Assembly (NCBI GenBank): GCA_003712125.1
Contig: RHLF01000002.1
Span: 434,001-498,000 of the forward strand
Length of the DNA stretch: 64,000 bases
Direction of reading: 5' to 3'
Source of the DNA: Allomuricauda sp.
GTDB lineage: Bacteria; Bacteroidota; Bacteroidia; Flavobacteriales; Flavobacteriaceae
The position numbers and the translations under genes were made by a program. Below are positions 1-9,053 of the stretch, piece by piece. Numbering within the stretch: the stretch's first letter is position 1; every line of letters begins with the position of its first letter. The notes beneath the pieces were generated by a model. It saw only the letters and a program-made list of their open reading frames with translations. It was not told where the DNA came from and ran no database searches.

Positions 1-977
1 TTGATATACTTCAAGGCCTTTTTAAGGTTTTTCTGGCGAAAGTAAAAATCGGTAATTGCAATCCAACCTTTGTCCAGCAAGGGGTCTTCATGCACCGTAT
101 TGTAATAATAGTGCTTGGCCAAATCAAAATTTTTCAGCTTTTCGTGGCATTTACCGATGCGCAAATAGGCGTGTGAGGTGGGATCGTCGATGGTGATGGT
201 GGTTTCGTAATTTTCGATGGCTTCGTTATATCGACCCAGACTTTCCAACACTTTGCCTTTTTCAAAGTACGCTCCAATAAAAGTGTCATCAGAAATAATG
301 GCAAAGTCGAAAGCTGTTAAGGCTTCTTTGTGCATTTCTATCGACAGATACATTTTACCCAATTGGTGCCATGCTACCTGGCAGTACGGATTGCGTTCCA
401 AATATTCATTCAAGTAATGGATGGCTCCATCAAAATCTTCCAAAAATTCAAAACAATATACCACGTTGTAAAGCGATGAATAGTCCGCATCATCAAAATC
501 TATACAACGCATAAAACTGTGCTTGGCCTTTTCATAGTTGTCCATAAAAAGGTATTCCATTCCCAAAAGGGAATGAATGTCAAAGCTGTCTTCGGAAAGA
601 CTTAGGGCCTCCAATAAGAGATCGATAGCTCCTTGATGATTGTCTTGCTTTGATTGAATATTGGCTCTTTGAATGTAGATTTCTTCATTAAAGCAATCAA
701 TATTTTGCAACTGATCAAGAATCTGTTCGGCCTCTTCGTAATTGTCTTCAAAAACAAGCACTTCCACCCGTAGTAACTTCAATTCCTGTGAATTGGGGTG
801 TTGTTCCAAACCAAACTGAATTGCCTTTTTGCCCAAGGCAATCTTTCCCATATTCAGGTAGTAGTGTATAATTTCCTCAAAGTCCTCCGCATCGAAAAAA
901 TAGACATCATCTGTCTTTAACATCGATTCGAATTTTTTAATGGAATTATCTGAATATTCGTTAGGTTCTAACGCCAT
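1..977 (-). CDS. Tetratricopeptide repeat protein, cut by the window edge
   Basis: Reading the minus strand from an ATG at 977 gives an open frame that continues past the left edge, so only the first 325 or so codons are visible. The translation begins MALEPNEYSDN and is a run of roughly 34-residue helical units with the TPR spacing of small and aromatic residues; examples are the segments around IDLLLEALSLSEDS and IENYETTITIDDP. No signal peptide or membrane segment is seen, so it is probably cytoplasmic and a protein-protein scaffold. It lies 87 bases downstream of an aminotransferase gene on the same strand. TPR identity is clear, but the partner and role cannot be told from sequence. Similar acidic TPR proteins are common in Flavobacteriaceae. 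Confidence 0.8.
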   Translation of the reverse strand, partial: MALEPNEYSDNSIKKFESMLKTDDVYFFDAEDFEEIIHYYLNMGKIALGKKAIQFGLEQHPNSQELKLLRVEVLVFEDNYEEAEQILDQLQNIDCFNEEIYIQRANIQSKQDNHQGAIDLLLEALSLSEDSFDIHSLLGMEYLFMDNYEKAKHSFMRCIDFDDADYSSLYNVVYCFEFLEDFDGAIHYLNEYLERNPYCQVAWHQLGKMYLSIEMHKEALTAFDFAIISDDTFIGAYFEKGKVLESLGRYNEAIENYETTITIDDPTSHAYLRIGKCHEKLKNFDLAKHYYYNTVHEDPLLDKGWIAITDFYFRQKNLKKALKYI

Positions 978-1064
978 AGGACCGGGTTTGGTTGTACTAT
1001 GGACTTAAAATTAGCTTTTTAAACGCCTCTTTAAAGTCCAGGATTTGGGTTTGTTATCAACAAT

Positions 1065-2258
1065 TTAGTTAACAGGAATATTAGTGCAACCCTCTAAAAT
1101 ACTGATGATTTGCTCACAGCCCTGCCTTATTTCATCCTCGCTAATAGTCAATGGTGGGGTGATGCGCACCGCTTTTGGCTCAAAAAGCAACCAAAAAAGA
1201 ATCAATCTGTTTTTAGCAGCCTGAAGCACCAATTCATTGGCTATTTCAGCATTCTGAAGTATGAGGGCCAACATTAGCCCTTTTCCTCTTATTTCAGTTA
1301 TCAAAGGATGTACCAAAAGGGAACGGAAGAGCTTTTCTTTTTGTAGGGTTTGTTCAATTAATTGGTTTTCAGTCAGTTCTTTAAGGGTAGCCAAACAAGC
1401 TGCCGCAATGACAGCGTTGCCGCCAAATGTGGTAATGTGACCCAGGCTTGGATTGTTTTGAAGGGTTTGCATCATCTTGTTCGAAGCTGTAAAGGCTCCA
1501 ACCGGTAGCCCTGAGGCCATTCCTTTACCCATAACCAAAATATCCGGGGTGCAATTGAAGTGTTCAAAGGCAAAAAGTTTGCCCGTTCTACCAAAACCCG
1601 GTTGTATTTCATCCAATATCAACAAGGTGCCAGTCTCATCACAGCGTTGTCTTAGGTGTTCAAGGTAATTTTCTTGCGGAACAAGGAAACCGGCGCCTCC
1701 CTGAATGGTCTCCAATACAACAGCAGCTGTTTTTTCCGTGATCTGCGTCAAGTCTTGCGCTTTATTAAAGTGTATGAACTTAACATCAGGTAGTAAGGGT
1801 CGGAAAGCACTCTTTCTTTCTTCAAAACCCATGAGGCTTAAACTGCCCATGGTATTGCCATGATAAGCATGATGGGCGGCAATAATTTCAGAGCGCTCCG
1901 TATACCTCCTCGCCAATTTTATGGCCCCCTCGATGGCCTCGGTTCCAGAATTGACCAAATAAGTGGTTTGTAATCTTTTTGGAAGTAGTGATGCCAATAA
2001 TTTTGCATAGGCAACGGCGGGCTGTTGGATATACTCCCCATAGACCATCACATGTAGGTATTTTTCGGATTGCTCCTGAACCGCCTTGACCACCCTAGGA
2101 TGACAATGACCCAAACCACAAGCCGAAACCCCTGCAACAAAATCTAAATGGGCCTTTCCTTGTTTATCGTAGATAAAACTGCCTTTGGCATGCGACACTT
2201 CAAGTGCCAGTGGGCGAGGGGTCGTCTGCGCTTGGTATTGAAGAAAGTCATCTTTCAT
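1065..2258 (-). CDS. Class-III pyridoxal-phosphate aminotransferase (acetylornithine/ornithine type)
   Basis: This 397-residue protein matches the class-III aminotransferase fold over its whole length. SGTEA at 104-108 fits the phosphate-binding region. The LILDEIQPGFGRTG segment carries the cofactor-nitrogen aspartate (D216), and MGKGMASG carries the Schiff-base lysine (K245). Such enzymes move an amino group from an omega-amino donor such as acetylornithine, ornithine or GABA to a keto acid. Which substrate applies cannot be decided here: no arg genes are adjacent. Its ATG overlaps the last bases of the OstA-like gene, so the two are translationally coupled. The length is normal for the family and there is no signal peptide, so it is cytoplasmic. 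Confidence 0.85.
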   Translation of the reverse strand: MKDDFLQYQAQTTPRPLALEVSHAKGSFIYDKQGKAHLDFVAGVSACGLGHCHPRVVKAVQEQSEKYLHVMVYGEYIQQPAVAYAKLLASLLPKRLQTTYLVNSGTEAIEGAIKLARRYTERSEIIAAHHAYHGNTMGSLSLMGFEERKSAFRPLLPDVKFIHFNKAQDLTQITEKTAAVVLETIQGGAGFLVPQENYLEHLRQRCDETGTLLILDEIQPGFGRTGKLFAFEHFNCTPDILVMGKGMASGLPVGAFTASNKMMQTLQNNPSLGHITTFGGNAVIAAACLATLKELTENQLIEQTLQKEKLFRSLLVHPLITEIRGKGLMLALILQNAEIANELVLQAAKNRLILFWLLFEPKAVRITPPLTISEDEIRQGCEQIISILEGCTNIPVN

Positions 2259-3997
2259 GGTTCGCCGCCGACTTTTTTAAGGGTTTGACGCTTGGGTGAT
2301 GTTGCCTTGGAATTGGTATTTTCCTTGGTTTTTGGGTCTATTGGGGGCAAACCACTCCGTTCACGTTCTTCCATATCAATATCGATAGGATTGTCTATAC
2401 CGCGAATTTTTACCAGTTCAATGTTATTGTCGTCTTCATCGAAAATTTCATCTTTTGAATAGATGCGTTCGTCACCCCGCCAGATAAAACCTTTGAGGAT
2501 GCGACTTTCAACCGGTAAATCTTTTTCAGGAAAAATATTGCCATCAGGATTAATGAAAAAGGTAATGTCCTCAATATCATTGTTCTCCATAAGCAACCGT
2601 ATTTTACTGCAAATGGTCTTATCAATACCAACCAGTTCTTGGTCATCGTTGTACATATAATAAATGACCTCGGTATTGCTCACCAAATCAATGATTTTGA
2701 GTTCATTTTCAACAAACTGACCAAAGAGGTTTTTTCCTTTTGCTTGGTTATAGCCAACCTTACCGATGGAATCAAGCGAAATGATAAAGGCATTATTGAT
2801 AACCTTTAGGGAATCAAGCTTTTCGGTTTCCATGTCTGAAATTAGGTGAATGCTATCGCCTGTCATTTGATTGTCAACATTCCAGAGGATGGGATTGGTA
2901 ATCAATTGGGTAACCCCCGTTCGTTCGTCAAAGTGGATGGAATCACATTTGCCACTTAGGTCGGTTTTATAAAATTTAGCGTTACGGAACGCTCTCAGAA
3001 TACGTTCTTCGGGTTTACCGGTCACCATGAGGGTATCGCCATGCATGTAAAGTGAATCTTGTTGCACAAGGTTGATTGATACGGCACGTTTTGTTGCAAA
3101 AACAGAATCACGCCCTTTAAAGACTTCGGCATAATGCGCGCGAATCACGCCATTATTGATGGTATCGGTAACAGTAATGTTGTTGGTGGCCGAAGCAAAC
3201 TCAGTGGCCTTATCAAAATAAACACTGTCGCCTTCTATGATGCGGTTGCTGTAATTTATCTTGGTGTTCTTCACACCATAGCCCTGTTCAATTTTGGTAT
3301 CATAGAAGCCGCGCTCGCAGTATATTTTGTACTCTTCGCCAGTAATGGTGGAAGGACCATACATATAGGCGTTTTTTGAAACGCGATAGTAATCCAATCG
3401 ATCTGAATCTATGATGTATTCAGGATTGTCAATATGTACACTATCTAAAAACTGCACCTTTTTAAGTTCCATAAAATAGGTGCCAATGGTACTGGTCAAA
3501 ATGTTTGCTGAGTCTACAACCTTTCCTTGTGAACGGTAATACGATAGTTGTTTTTCCCGATCAAAATAGAGTGTGTCGGTGGTTAGGGTCATTTGACCAT
3601 CGGTCAGGTCAACTTTTTCCCAAGCACGGGCCAATTTGGTATTGCCGTCATAATCCAACTTGCCGCTATTCATTTCGATGGAGTCTCCTTGTTGCAGTCT
3701 GACATTGCCTATGGCTTTCAATCGATTCTCTGAACTGTAAAAAACGGCGATGTCACACCATAAGTCTGCACCTTGATGTTCAAACTGAACTTGGCGTTCA
3801 TTATCCTTGGTGAAAATAGAGGCACCTGGATATTGGGCTTCATCCTTGGTGAAATTGGCTCCGTAAACGATGTTTATTTGACGGCTTTGGGGTGCTTGTT
3901 CCTGTGCTTCGACCAGCAAGAAACCAACTAAGAATACGATGGTTAGGACCTTTTTCAAGGGCAATAAATTTTGACCAAAAGTAAAATTTTTGAACAA
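2255..3997 (-). CDS. OstA-like protein, probable LPS-transport periplasmic protein
   Basis: This 580-residue exported protein has a hydrophobic stretch at about residues 13-31 ending at VEAQ, which reads as a signal peptide. The mature part is a long array of short beta-strand repeats such as SIEMNSGKLDYDGN and DSIHFDERTGV. These are typical of the LptA/LptD-N (OstA) beta-jellyroll family, which bridges lipopolysaccharide across the periplasm. Bacteroidota carry a large stand-alone version annotated OstA-like; this fits that version and not full LptD, as no barrel domain follows. The C-terminal 50 or so residues are charged and proline-rich. It sits 33 bases after a TPR lipoprotein gene and overlaps the aminotransferase start by four bases. 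An exact LptA or LptD role is inference. Confidence 0.75.
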   Translation of the reverse strand: MFKNFTFGQNLLPLKKVLTIVFLVGFLLVEAQEQAPQSRQINIVYGANFTKDEAQYPGASIFTKDNERQVQFEHQGADLWCDIAVFYSSENRLKAIGNVRLQQGDSIEMNSGKLDYDGNTKLARAWEKVDLTDGQMTLTTDTLYFDREKQLSYYRSQGKVVDSANILTSTIGTYFMELKKVQFLDSVHIDNPEYIIDSDRLDYYRVSKNAYMYGPSTITGEEYKIYCERGFYDTKIEQGYGVKNTKINYSNRIIEGDSVYFDKATEFASATNNITVTDTINNGVIRAHYAEVFKGRDSVFATKRAVSINLVQQDSLYMHGDTLMVTGKPEERILRAFRNAKFYKTDLSGKCDSIHFDERTGVTQLITNPILWNVDNQMTGDSIHLISDMETEKLDSLKVINNAFIISLDSIGKVGYNQAKGKNLFGQFVENELKIIDLVSNTEVIYYMYNDDQELVGIDKTICSKIRLLMENNDIEDITFFINPDGNIFPEKDLPVESRILKGFIWRGDERIYSKDEIFDEDDNNIELVKIRGIDNPIDIDMEERERSGLPPIDPKTKENTNSKATSPKRQTLKKVGGEP

Positions 3998-4030
3998 CGT
4001 GGAGAAGGTGATTTAGAAAGGTTTGGCAAA

Positions 4031-4978
4031 TTATGGCGATTCGAACAAGCGATTCCAATCTGATTCAGCTGCCAAATAGGCAAACGAATATTTGTTGCCT
4101 TCTTCCAAAAGGCGTTTGAAATAGGTCTTGGCTGTTACCGTATCATTTTTTTCATACAAATGCCAATTGCCCAATCCGTACAAGAATACATCGTCCGAAG
4201 AGGAACCATCTCCCTTTATTTTCAGGTCCTTGAGATCAAGGAGTTCCTTGTAGAAGAGACACATTTTGTGATAGTTTGTGTTCTCGATAATATCCATTTT
4301 CATTGCAACATCTTGAATCGATGCTGCAGCCCCTTCCTTATCACCCATTCGTCTTTGAATCATATACAACCAATGCCCTTCTGAAACCAAATTGTCGTTG
4401 TTGGTATTGGTCATTTCACGTTGCTGGTAGGCCCAAAGAGCGTTTTCTAAATCTCCTTTCAAATAATACGCGAGACCCAAATGGTACCAAATATTACCTT
4501 TTAATGTGCTAATAGGGGTATTTCTTGAATTTGGGATACCATCAGGTTCAACCTGATCCGGTTGGCCGTCCATAAGTTTGGCCGCCATTTTAAAATCGTG
4601 GATGGCTTTATCATATTCACGCACTGAAATATAGCGATGACCGCGATGACGATACAAACGAGCCTCTTCAGGAAATTTTTTTATGCCGTCTGTATATATG
4701 GAAATGGCTTTTTGATAGTGCCGCAGATAGGCCGTTCTTCGACCATACCATATTACCGCCTCTACGGAGTCTGGTGTTTTGTCGAATTGTTCTTTGGCCT
4801 TTTTGTACTTATCAAGTGTTTTGCCAGGTAGTGCCTTTGGTGTTCGTAAGGTATCGCCTAAAAGTGTAACAGCTTCAACATATTGTACTTCAGAAACTGC
4901 ATCGAAAGTCTTCTTTTGTTTCGTTTCGGGATTGCAGCAGAAAAGCAATAATGCACTGATGAATACAAACCGTTTCAT
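4031..4978 (-). CDS. TPR-containing lipoprotein
   Basis: I start this at the ATG at 4978 and not at the upstream ATG at 5014, because MKRFVFISALLLFCC is a compact lipoprotein signal with the lipid-accepting cysteine at 14 or 15. The upstream extension would spoil it. The mature protein of about 300 residues has TPR-like helical pairs around YQKAISIYTDGIKKFPEE, YDKAIHDFKMAAKL and LENALWAYQQRE. It is expected to sit in an envelope membrane facing the periplasm. It lies between purA (54 bases upstream) and the OstA-like gene (33 bases downstream), so co-transcription with an envelope-biogenesis gene is likely. The function is unknown. Confidence 0.8.
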   Translation of the reverse strand: MKRFVFISALLLFCCNPETKQKKTFDAVSEVQYVEAVTLLGDTLRTPKALPGKTLDKYKKAKEQFDKTPDSVEAVIWYGRRTAYLRHYQKAISIYTDGIKKFPEEARLYRHRGHRYISVREYDKAIHDFKMAAKLMDGQPDQVEPDGIPNSRNTPISTLKGNIWYHLGLAYYLKGDLENALWAYQQREMTNTNNDNLVSEGHWLYMIQRRMGDKEGAAASIQDVAMKMDIIENTNYHKMCLFYKELLDLKDLKIKGDGSSSDDVFLYGLGNWHLYEKNDTVTAKTYFKRLLEEGNKYSFAYLAAESDWNRLFESP

Positions 4979-5032
4979 ATGGGCAATGGGTTGGATAACT
5001 CCAACAAAATACAAAATACCTCGGATTAACCC

Positions 5033-6301
5033 TTATCTAAGGATTGTCTGTTTGCGGTCGGGCCCAACAGATACAATTTTAATGGGCACATTCAATTCCT
5101 TTTCCAAAAACGAGATATAGCTGTTCAACGTATCTGGTAGATCTTTGGCATCAGTCATTTTCGTAAGGTCTTGTGACCAACCATGCAGTTCAGTGTACAC
5201 CGGACTTACATTACCATCTTCAATATTGTAGGGTAGGTGGTCGATTTCCTCACCACCGTATTGGTAAGCTGTACATACTTTAATGGTGTCGAAGCCGCTT
5301 AATACATCCGCCTTCATCATCATCAATTCTGTCACGCCGTTAATTTGAACGGCATATTTCAGTGCGACCAGATCCAACCAGCCACAGCGTCTCGGCCTTC
5401 CAGTGGTAGCTCCGAATTCGTTTCCAACCCTTCCCATGGTGGCACCGTCTTCATCAAACAATTCAGTAGGAAACGGACCGCTGCCCACGCGGGTCGTATA
5501 CGCCTTAAAAATGCCTAGAACCCGTCCTATTTTACCTGGTGCAACACCCAGACCGGTGCAAGCTCCTGCAGCTGTTGTATTTGATGAGGTAACGTAGGGA
5601 TAGGTTCCAAAATCAATATCCAACAGGGAACCCTGGGCACCCTCAGCCAGTATTTTTTTACCTTCGGCCATAGCGTCGAACATGTATTGTTCACTATCGA
5701 TGAAGGTTAATTTTTTCAATGTTTCGATACCTTCACAAAACTCTTCTTCCAGTTCTTTAAGATCGTATTGGATATCAACATTGTAATAATCGATCATACC
5801 TTCATGCTTATTCGCCAATGCGCGGTATTTTTCTTTCCAAGTATCGAATTCTAAATCTCCAACACGCATTCCGTTTCGACCTGTTTTGTCCATGTAGGTG
5901 GGGCCAATGCCCTTAAGGGTAGATCCAATTTTTGCTTTGCCCTTAGCCGCTTCAGAGGCCGCGTCCAATAGTCGATGTGTAGGCAAGATCAAGTGTGCCT
6001 TTCTTGAAATAAATAGCTTTGAAGCAATATCAATATCGAATTGGGAAAGATTGTCCAATTCTTTTTTGAAAATTACAGGATCAATAACCACCCCATTGCC
6101 CACAATGTTGATGGCGTTTTTATGGAAAATCCCTGAAGGAATTGTATGCAATACATGTTTGATGCCATCAAATTCTAAGGTATGACCGGCATTGGGACCG
6201 CCTTGAAACCTAGCAATAATATCATAGTCCTTGGTTAGGACATCAACAATTTTTCCCTTTCCCTCGTCGCCCCATTGGAGCCCAAGCAATAAATCTACCA
6301 T
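5033..6301 (-). CDS. purA: Adenylosuccinate synthetase
   Basis: PurA joins IMP and aspartate using GTP to give adenylosuccinate, the first committed step to AMP. The N-terminus carries the GTP-binding loop QWGDEGKGK (residues 9-17), followed by FQGGPNAGHT, GPTYMDKTGRNG and GRPRRCGWLD. These are hallmark motifs of the family, and the 422-residue length is typical. The ATG at 6301 follows the Fur-family stop by 12 bases, so the pair is almost certainly one transcript from the promoter at 6791-6798. The (p)ppGpp enzyme is upstream; in other bacteria PurA is a known (p)ppGpp-inhibited enzyme, which makes the neighbourhood suggestive. It is cytoplasmic, and the call is secure. Confidence 0.97.
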   Translation of the reverse strand: MVDLLLGLQWGDEGKGKIVDVLTKDYDIIARFQGGPNAGHTLEFDGIKHVLHTIPSGIFHKNAINIVGNGVVIDPVIFKKELDNLSQFDIDIASKLFISRKAHLILPTHRLLDAASEAAKGKAKIGSTLKGIGPTYMDKTGRNGMRVGDLEFDTWKEKYRALANKHEGMIDYYNVDIQYDLKELEEEFCEGIETLKKLTFIDSEQYMFDAMAEGKKILAEGAQGSLLDIDFGTYPYVTSSNTTAAGACTGLGVAPGKIGRVLGIFKAYTTRVGSGPFPTELFDEDGATMGRVGNEFGATTGRPRRCGWLDLVALKYAVQINGVTELMMMKADVLSGFDTIKVCTAYQYGGEEIDHLPYNIEDGNVSPVYTELHGWSQDLTKMTDAKDLPDTLNSYISFLEKELNVPIKIVSVGPDRKQTILR

Positions 6302-6313
6302 GAAATGTAGTGG

Positions 6314-6769
6314 TTAGTCGGTTACTTTTTCTTGTTTGTTTCGGGTACCGTAAAAATATAAGGAATGGTTGTTGATCTTGATGTCAAAAACCTCTTCAAT
6401 AGTCTTTTTTATCGATTGTATACGTGGATCACAAAACTCCACCACTTCACCTGTATCTGTCAAGATCACATGATCATGTTGCCGGTCAAAATATGACTTT
6501 TCATATTGGGCCTGATTCTTGCCAAATTGATGCTTTCTGACCAATTTACAATCGAGCAAAAGTTCAATGGTATTGTACAGTGTCGCCCTGCTTACGCGAT
6601 AGTTTTTGGTTTTCATTTTGATATAAAGGGATTCCACATCAAAATGATCGTTACTATCATAGATTTCTTGAAGTATAGCGTAACGTTCGGGTGTTTTGCG
6701 ATGCCCATTTTCCTCCAAAAATGTCGTAAAAACGTTTTTTACTATCTCTTGATTTTTGTTGTTTCCCAT
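6314..6769 (-). CDS. Fur-family metal-dependent transcription regulator lacking structural zinc cysteines
   Basis: I start at the ATG at 6769 (MGNNKNQ, 151 residues). The alternative ATG at 6793 falls inside a promoter -7 box. Residues 10-85 form the winged helix, with [15 protein letters not shown] as recognition helix. Residues 95-145 form the dimerisation and metal domain, with QHDHVI and NHSLYFYG aligning well with classical Fur. In Fur the region after HHDH normally reads CxxC; here it is LTDTG, and the C-terminal second cysteine pair is also absent, leaving only C74 and C113. The protein therefore lacks the Cys4 structural zinc site. It may sense iron, peroxide or zinc; the sequence cannot decide. 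It is co-transcribed with purA. Confidence 0.88.
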   Translation of the reverse strand: MGNNKNQEIVKNVFTTFLEENGHRKTPERYAILQEIYDSNDHFDVESLYIKMKTKNYRVSRATLYNTIELLLDCKLVRKHQFGKNQAQYEKSYFDRQHDHVILTDTGEVVEFCDPRIQSIKKTIEEVFDIKINNHSLYFYGTRNKQEKVTD

Positions 6770-6790
6770 AATGGACCCTGTGGTATGTGG

Positions 6791-6798
6791 CAAATTTA
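6791..6798 (-). promoter_or_regulatory. Promoter -7 box for fur-like-purA
   Basis: On the minus strand this reads TAAATTTG, an exact match to the Bacteroidota -7 consensus TAnnTTTG. It lies 21 bases before the ATG at 6769 and covers the alternative ATG at 6793, which supports the shorter reading frame. No convincing TTG -33 element was found at the usual spacing. Confidence 0.5.
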
Positions 6799-6808
6799 AG
6801 GTTAAAAA

Positions 6809-9013
6809 TTAACTTCGGGCGACCTTATCAATCCCTTCGATTTGTTTTAAGTTGTCGATCAATTTTTTCAAAATCGTATTGTTTTTGACCACCACGGTTA
6901 TTTTACCCTTAAAGGTACCGCCATCGGTGCTAAAGTTAAGATTTCGCATGTTCACGTTCATGGCATCAGAGATTACATTGGTGATGTCATTGACCAATCC
7001 TAAATGATCAATTCCGGTGAGTTGTATATCGGCCGAAAACCCTTCTTGTGTTGAATCGATCCATCGTGCGCTTATGATTCGATAAGCATAATTTGATTGA
7101 AGAGATATCGAATTTGGGCAGTCTTTCTTATGCACTTTGATACCATCTGCCACGCTTACAAAACCGAACACTTCATCTCCTGGTATGGGGTTACAGCATT
7201 GCGAAAGTTTATAGTTCAATTTCTCCTCTTCACTTCCAAACACAAGCATATCGTATTTAGATGTGATCTCATCTTTATCCACATCTTCTGGAACCTGCGG
7301 TTTTCGAATACGATTCTTGAAGAAGTTGAGAAACGCATTGTTATAGGAGGAAACGAAATCTTTAATTTTTTGGTTGTCAATAATGCCATGACCAACTCGG
7401 TAAAACAAGTCCAAACTGGTCTTCAATTTGAAATAAACCACCATTTTATTGACCACATCCTCACTTAAGGTGATTTTTTGGGATTTGAGTTTTCGCCGCA
7501 AAATTTCCTTGCCCTCGTCCGCTATTTCTTTTTTCTCCTCGCGGAGGGAAGATTTAATCTTGGATCGGGCCCTGGCCGTATTTGCATAATCCAACCAATT
7601 TTGGTTGGGTTTTGCACCCTCAGAAGTAATAATTTCTACTTGATCACCACTGTTTAGTGTTGTATTGAGCGGCACTAATTTGCCATTAACTTTGGCGCCC
7701 CTGGTTTTCATACCTACCTCGGTATGAATGTGAAAGGCAAAATCTAAAGGAGTGGCCCCTTTAGGTAAAGACTTAAGTTCACCCTTGGGGGTAAAAACAA
7801 AAATTTCCTTTGAATACAGGTTCAACTTGAACTCTTCTACAAAATCAACAGCATTCCCATTGGCCCCTTCCAATGCTTCCTGCAAACGATTCAACCAAAC
7901 TTCGATCCCTTGTTCTTTTTGATCCCCGTGTTTGTATTTAAAATGCGCCGCATATCCTTTTTCCGCTATTTCGTGCATACGCTCACTGCGTATCTGTACT
8001 TCGACCCATTTTCCTTCGGGGCCCATCACCGTAATATGTAGGGCTTCATAACCGGTTGATTTTGGTGAGGTAATCCAATCGCGTAACCGAACTGGGTTGG
8101 GGGTAAAGTGGTCGGTAACAATCGAATAAATTTTCCAGGCCAAGAATTTTTCATTCTGCCGATCCGATTTGTAAATAATCCGGATGGCAAATTTGTCGTA
8201 AACCTCATCAAAGGATATACTTTTGGCCTTCATCTTGCGCCGAATCGAAAAGATCGATTTCATTCGCCCTTTGACCTGGTAATTAAGCCCTTCATTATCT
8301 AAGGAATCCTTGATGATTTTGGTAAAATTCTTGATATAGCTTTGCTGCTCTTCCTCAGTATCTTCAATCTTGTTGAAAATGTCTTGATATACCTCGGGCT
8401 CCGTATACTTTAAGCTTAAATCTTCGAGTTGGGTTTTGATATTGTACAGACCAATACGGTGCGCCAAAGGGGCATAGATATACAGGGTTTCCGAGGCTAT
8501 CTTAACCTGTTTGTCTTCAGGCATCGAATCCATCGTCAACATATTGTGGTAGCGATCTGCAATCTTGATGATGATCACGCGTACATCGTCATGCAGGGTG
8601 AGCAGCATTTTTCGGAAATTCTCAGCCTGTTGGCTGATATCCTTGTCTTTTTTGAGGTGGCCAATTTTGGTGAGTCCATCTACAATGCGGGCCACCGTCT
8701 CTCCAAACATACGTTCGATATCTGCCAGGGTGTATGGGGTATCCTCAACAACGTCATGCAATAGGGCAGAGGCAATTGAAACAGCATCCAAGCCAATTTC
8801 GGAAGCTACTATTTTAGCGACCGCAATGGGATGAAAAATATAAGCTTCACCTGATTTCCGACGCTGATCTTTATGGGCGTCTACGGCTACGTCAAAGGCT
8901 GAGCGTATCAGTTTCTTGTCCTCAGCGGAAAGTGTCTGATAGCTAATGCGAAGCAATTCTTTATACTGCTTGGCAATTTCCTTGTTTTCCTTTTCGAGCG
9001 CAGTTATAGCCAT
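6809..9013 (-). CDS. rel: Bifunctional (p)ppGpp synthetase/hydrolase (Rel/SpoT)
   Basis: This 734-residue protein has the full long-RSH architecture. The N-terminal HD hydrolase domain has H61 and the HD pair at 86-87 (LLHDVVEDT). The synthetase domain follows, with SPKSTGYEALH and EVQIRS at about 315-345. A TGS domain lies at about 405-465 (FTPKGELKSLPKGATPLDFA), then a zinc-finger/helical region with QCCNPIPGDEV, and a C-terminal ACT domain from about 655. Because the hydrolase HD motif is intact, it should both make and degrade the alarmone in response to starvation. It is flanked by the M48 protease gene and the fur-like gene on the same strand and has its own promoter-like sequence at 9021-9050. 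Confidence 0.96.
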   Translation of the reverse strand: MAITALEKENKEIAKQYKELLRISYQTLSAEDKKLIRSAFDVAVDAHKDQRRKSGEAYIFHPIAVAKIVASEIGLDAVSIASALLHDVVEDTPYTLADIERMFGETVARIVDGLTKIGHLKKDKDISQQAENFRKMLLTLHDDVRVIIIKIADRYHNMLTMDSMPEDKQVKIASETLYIYAPLAHRIGLYNIKTQLEDLSLKYTEPEVYQDIFNKIEDTEEEQQSYIKNFTKIIKDSLDNEGLNYQVKGRMKSIFSIRRKMKAKSISFDEVYDKFAIRIIYKSDRQNEKFLAWKIYSIVTDHFTPNPVRLRDWITSPKSTGYEALHITVMGPEGKWVEVQIRSERMHEIAEKGYAAHFKYKHGDQKEQGIEVWLNRLQEALEGANGNAVDFVEEFKLNLYSKEIFVFTPKGELKSLPKGATPLDFAFHIHTEVGMKTRGAKVNGKLVPLNTTLNSGDQVEIITSEGAKPNQNWLDYANTARARSKIKSSLREEKKEIADEGKEILRRKLKSQKITLSEDVVNKMVVYFKLKTSLDLFYRVGHGIIDNQKIKDFVSSYNNAFLNFFKNRIRKPQVPEDVDKDEITSKYDMLVFGSEEEKLNYKLSQCCNPIPGDEVFGFVSVADGIKVHKKDCPNSISLQSNYAYRIISARWIDSTQEGFSADIQLTGIDHLGLVNDITNVISDAMNVNMRNLNFSTDGGTFKGKITVVVKNNTILKKLIDNLKQIEGIDKVARS

Positions 9014-9020
9014 AGTAAAT

Positions 9021-9050
9021 TAAATTTACCACTTTATGTACTACCAACAA
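9021..9050 (-). promoter_or_regulatory. Promoter of the rel gene
   Basis: On the minus strand there is TTG (9050-9048), a 19-base spacer and TAAATTTA (9028-9021), one base off the consensus TAnnTTTG. Only seven bases separate the -7 box from the ATG at 9013, so the predicted transcript has a leader of a few bases at most. Confidence 0.5.
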
Positions 9051-9053
9051 AAA

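Noticed and set aside
1001-1039. Inverted repeat GGACTT/AAGTCC between the aminotransferase and TPR genes
   Set aside because: Only six base pairs with a 27-base loop and no T-run on the minus strand; too weak to call a terminator.
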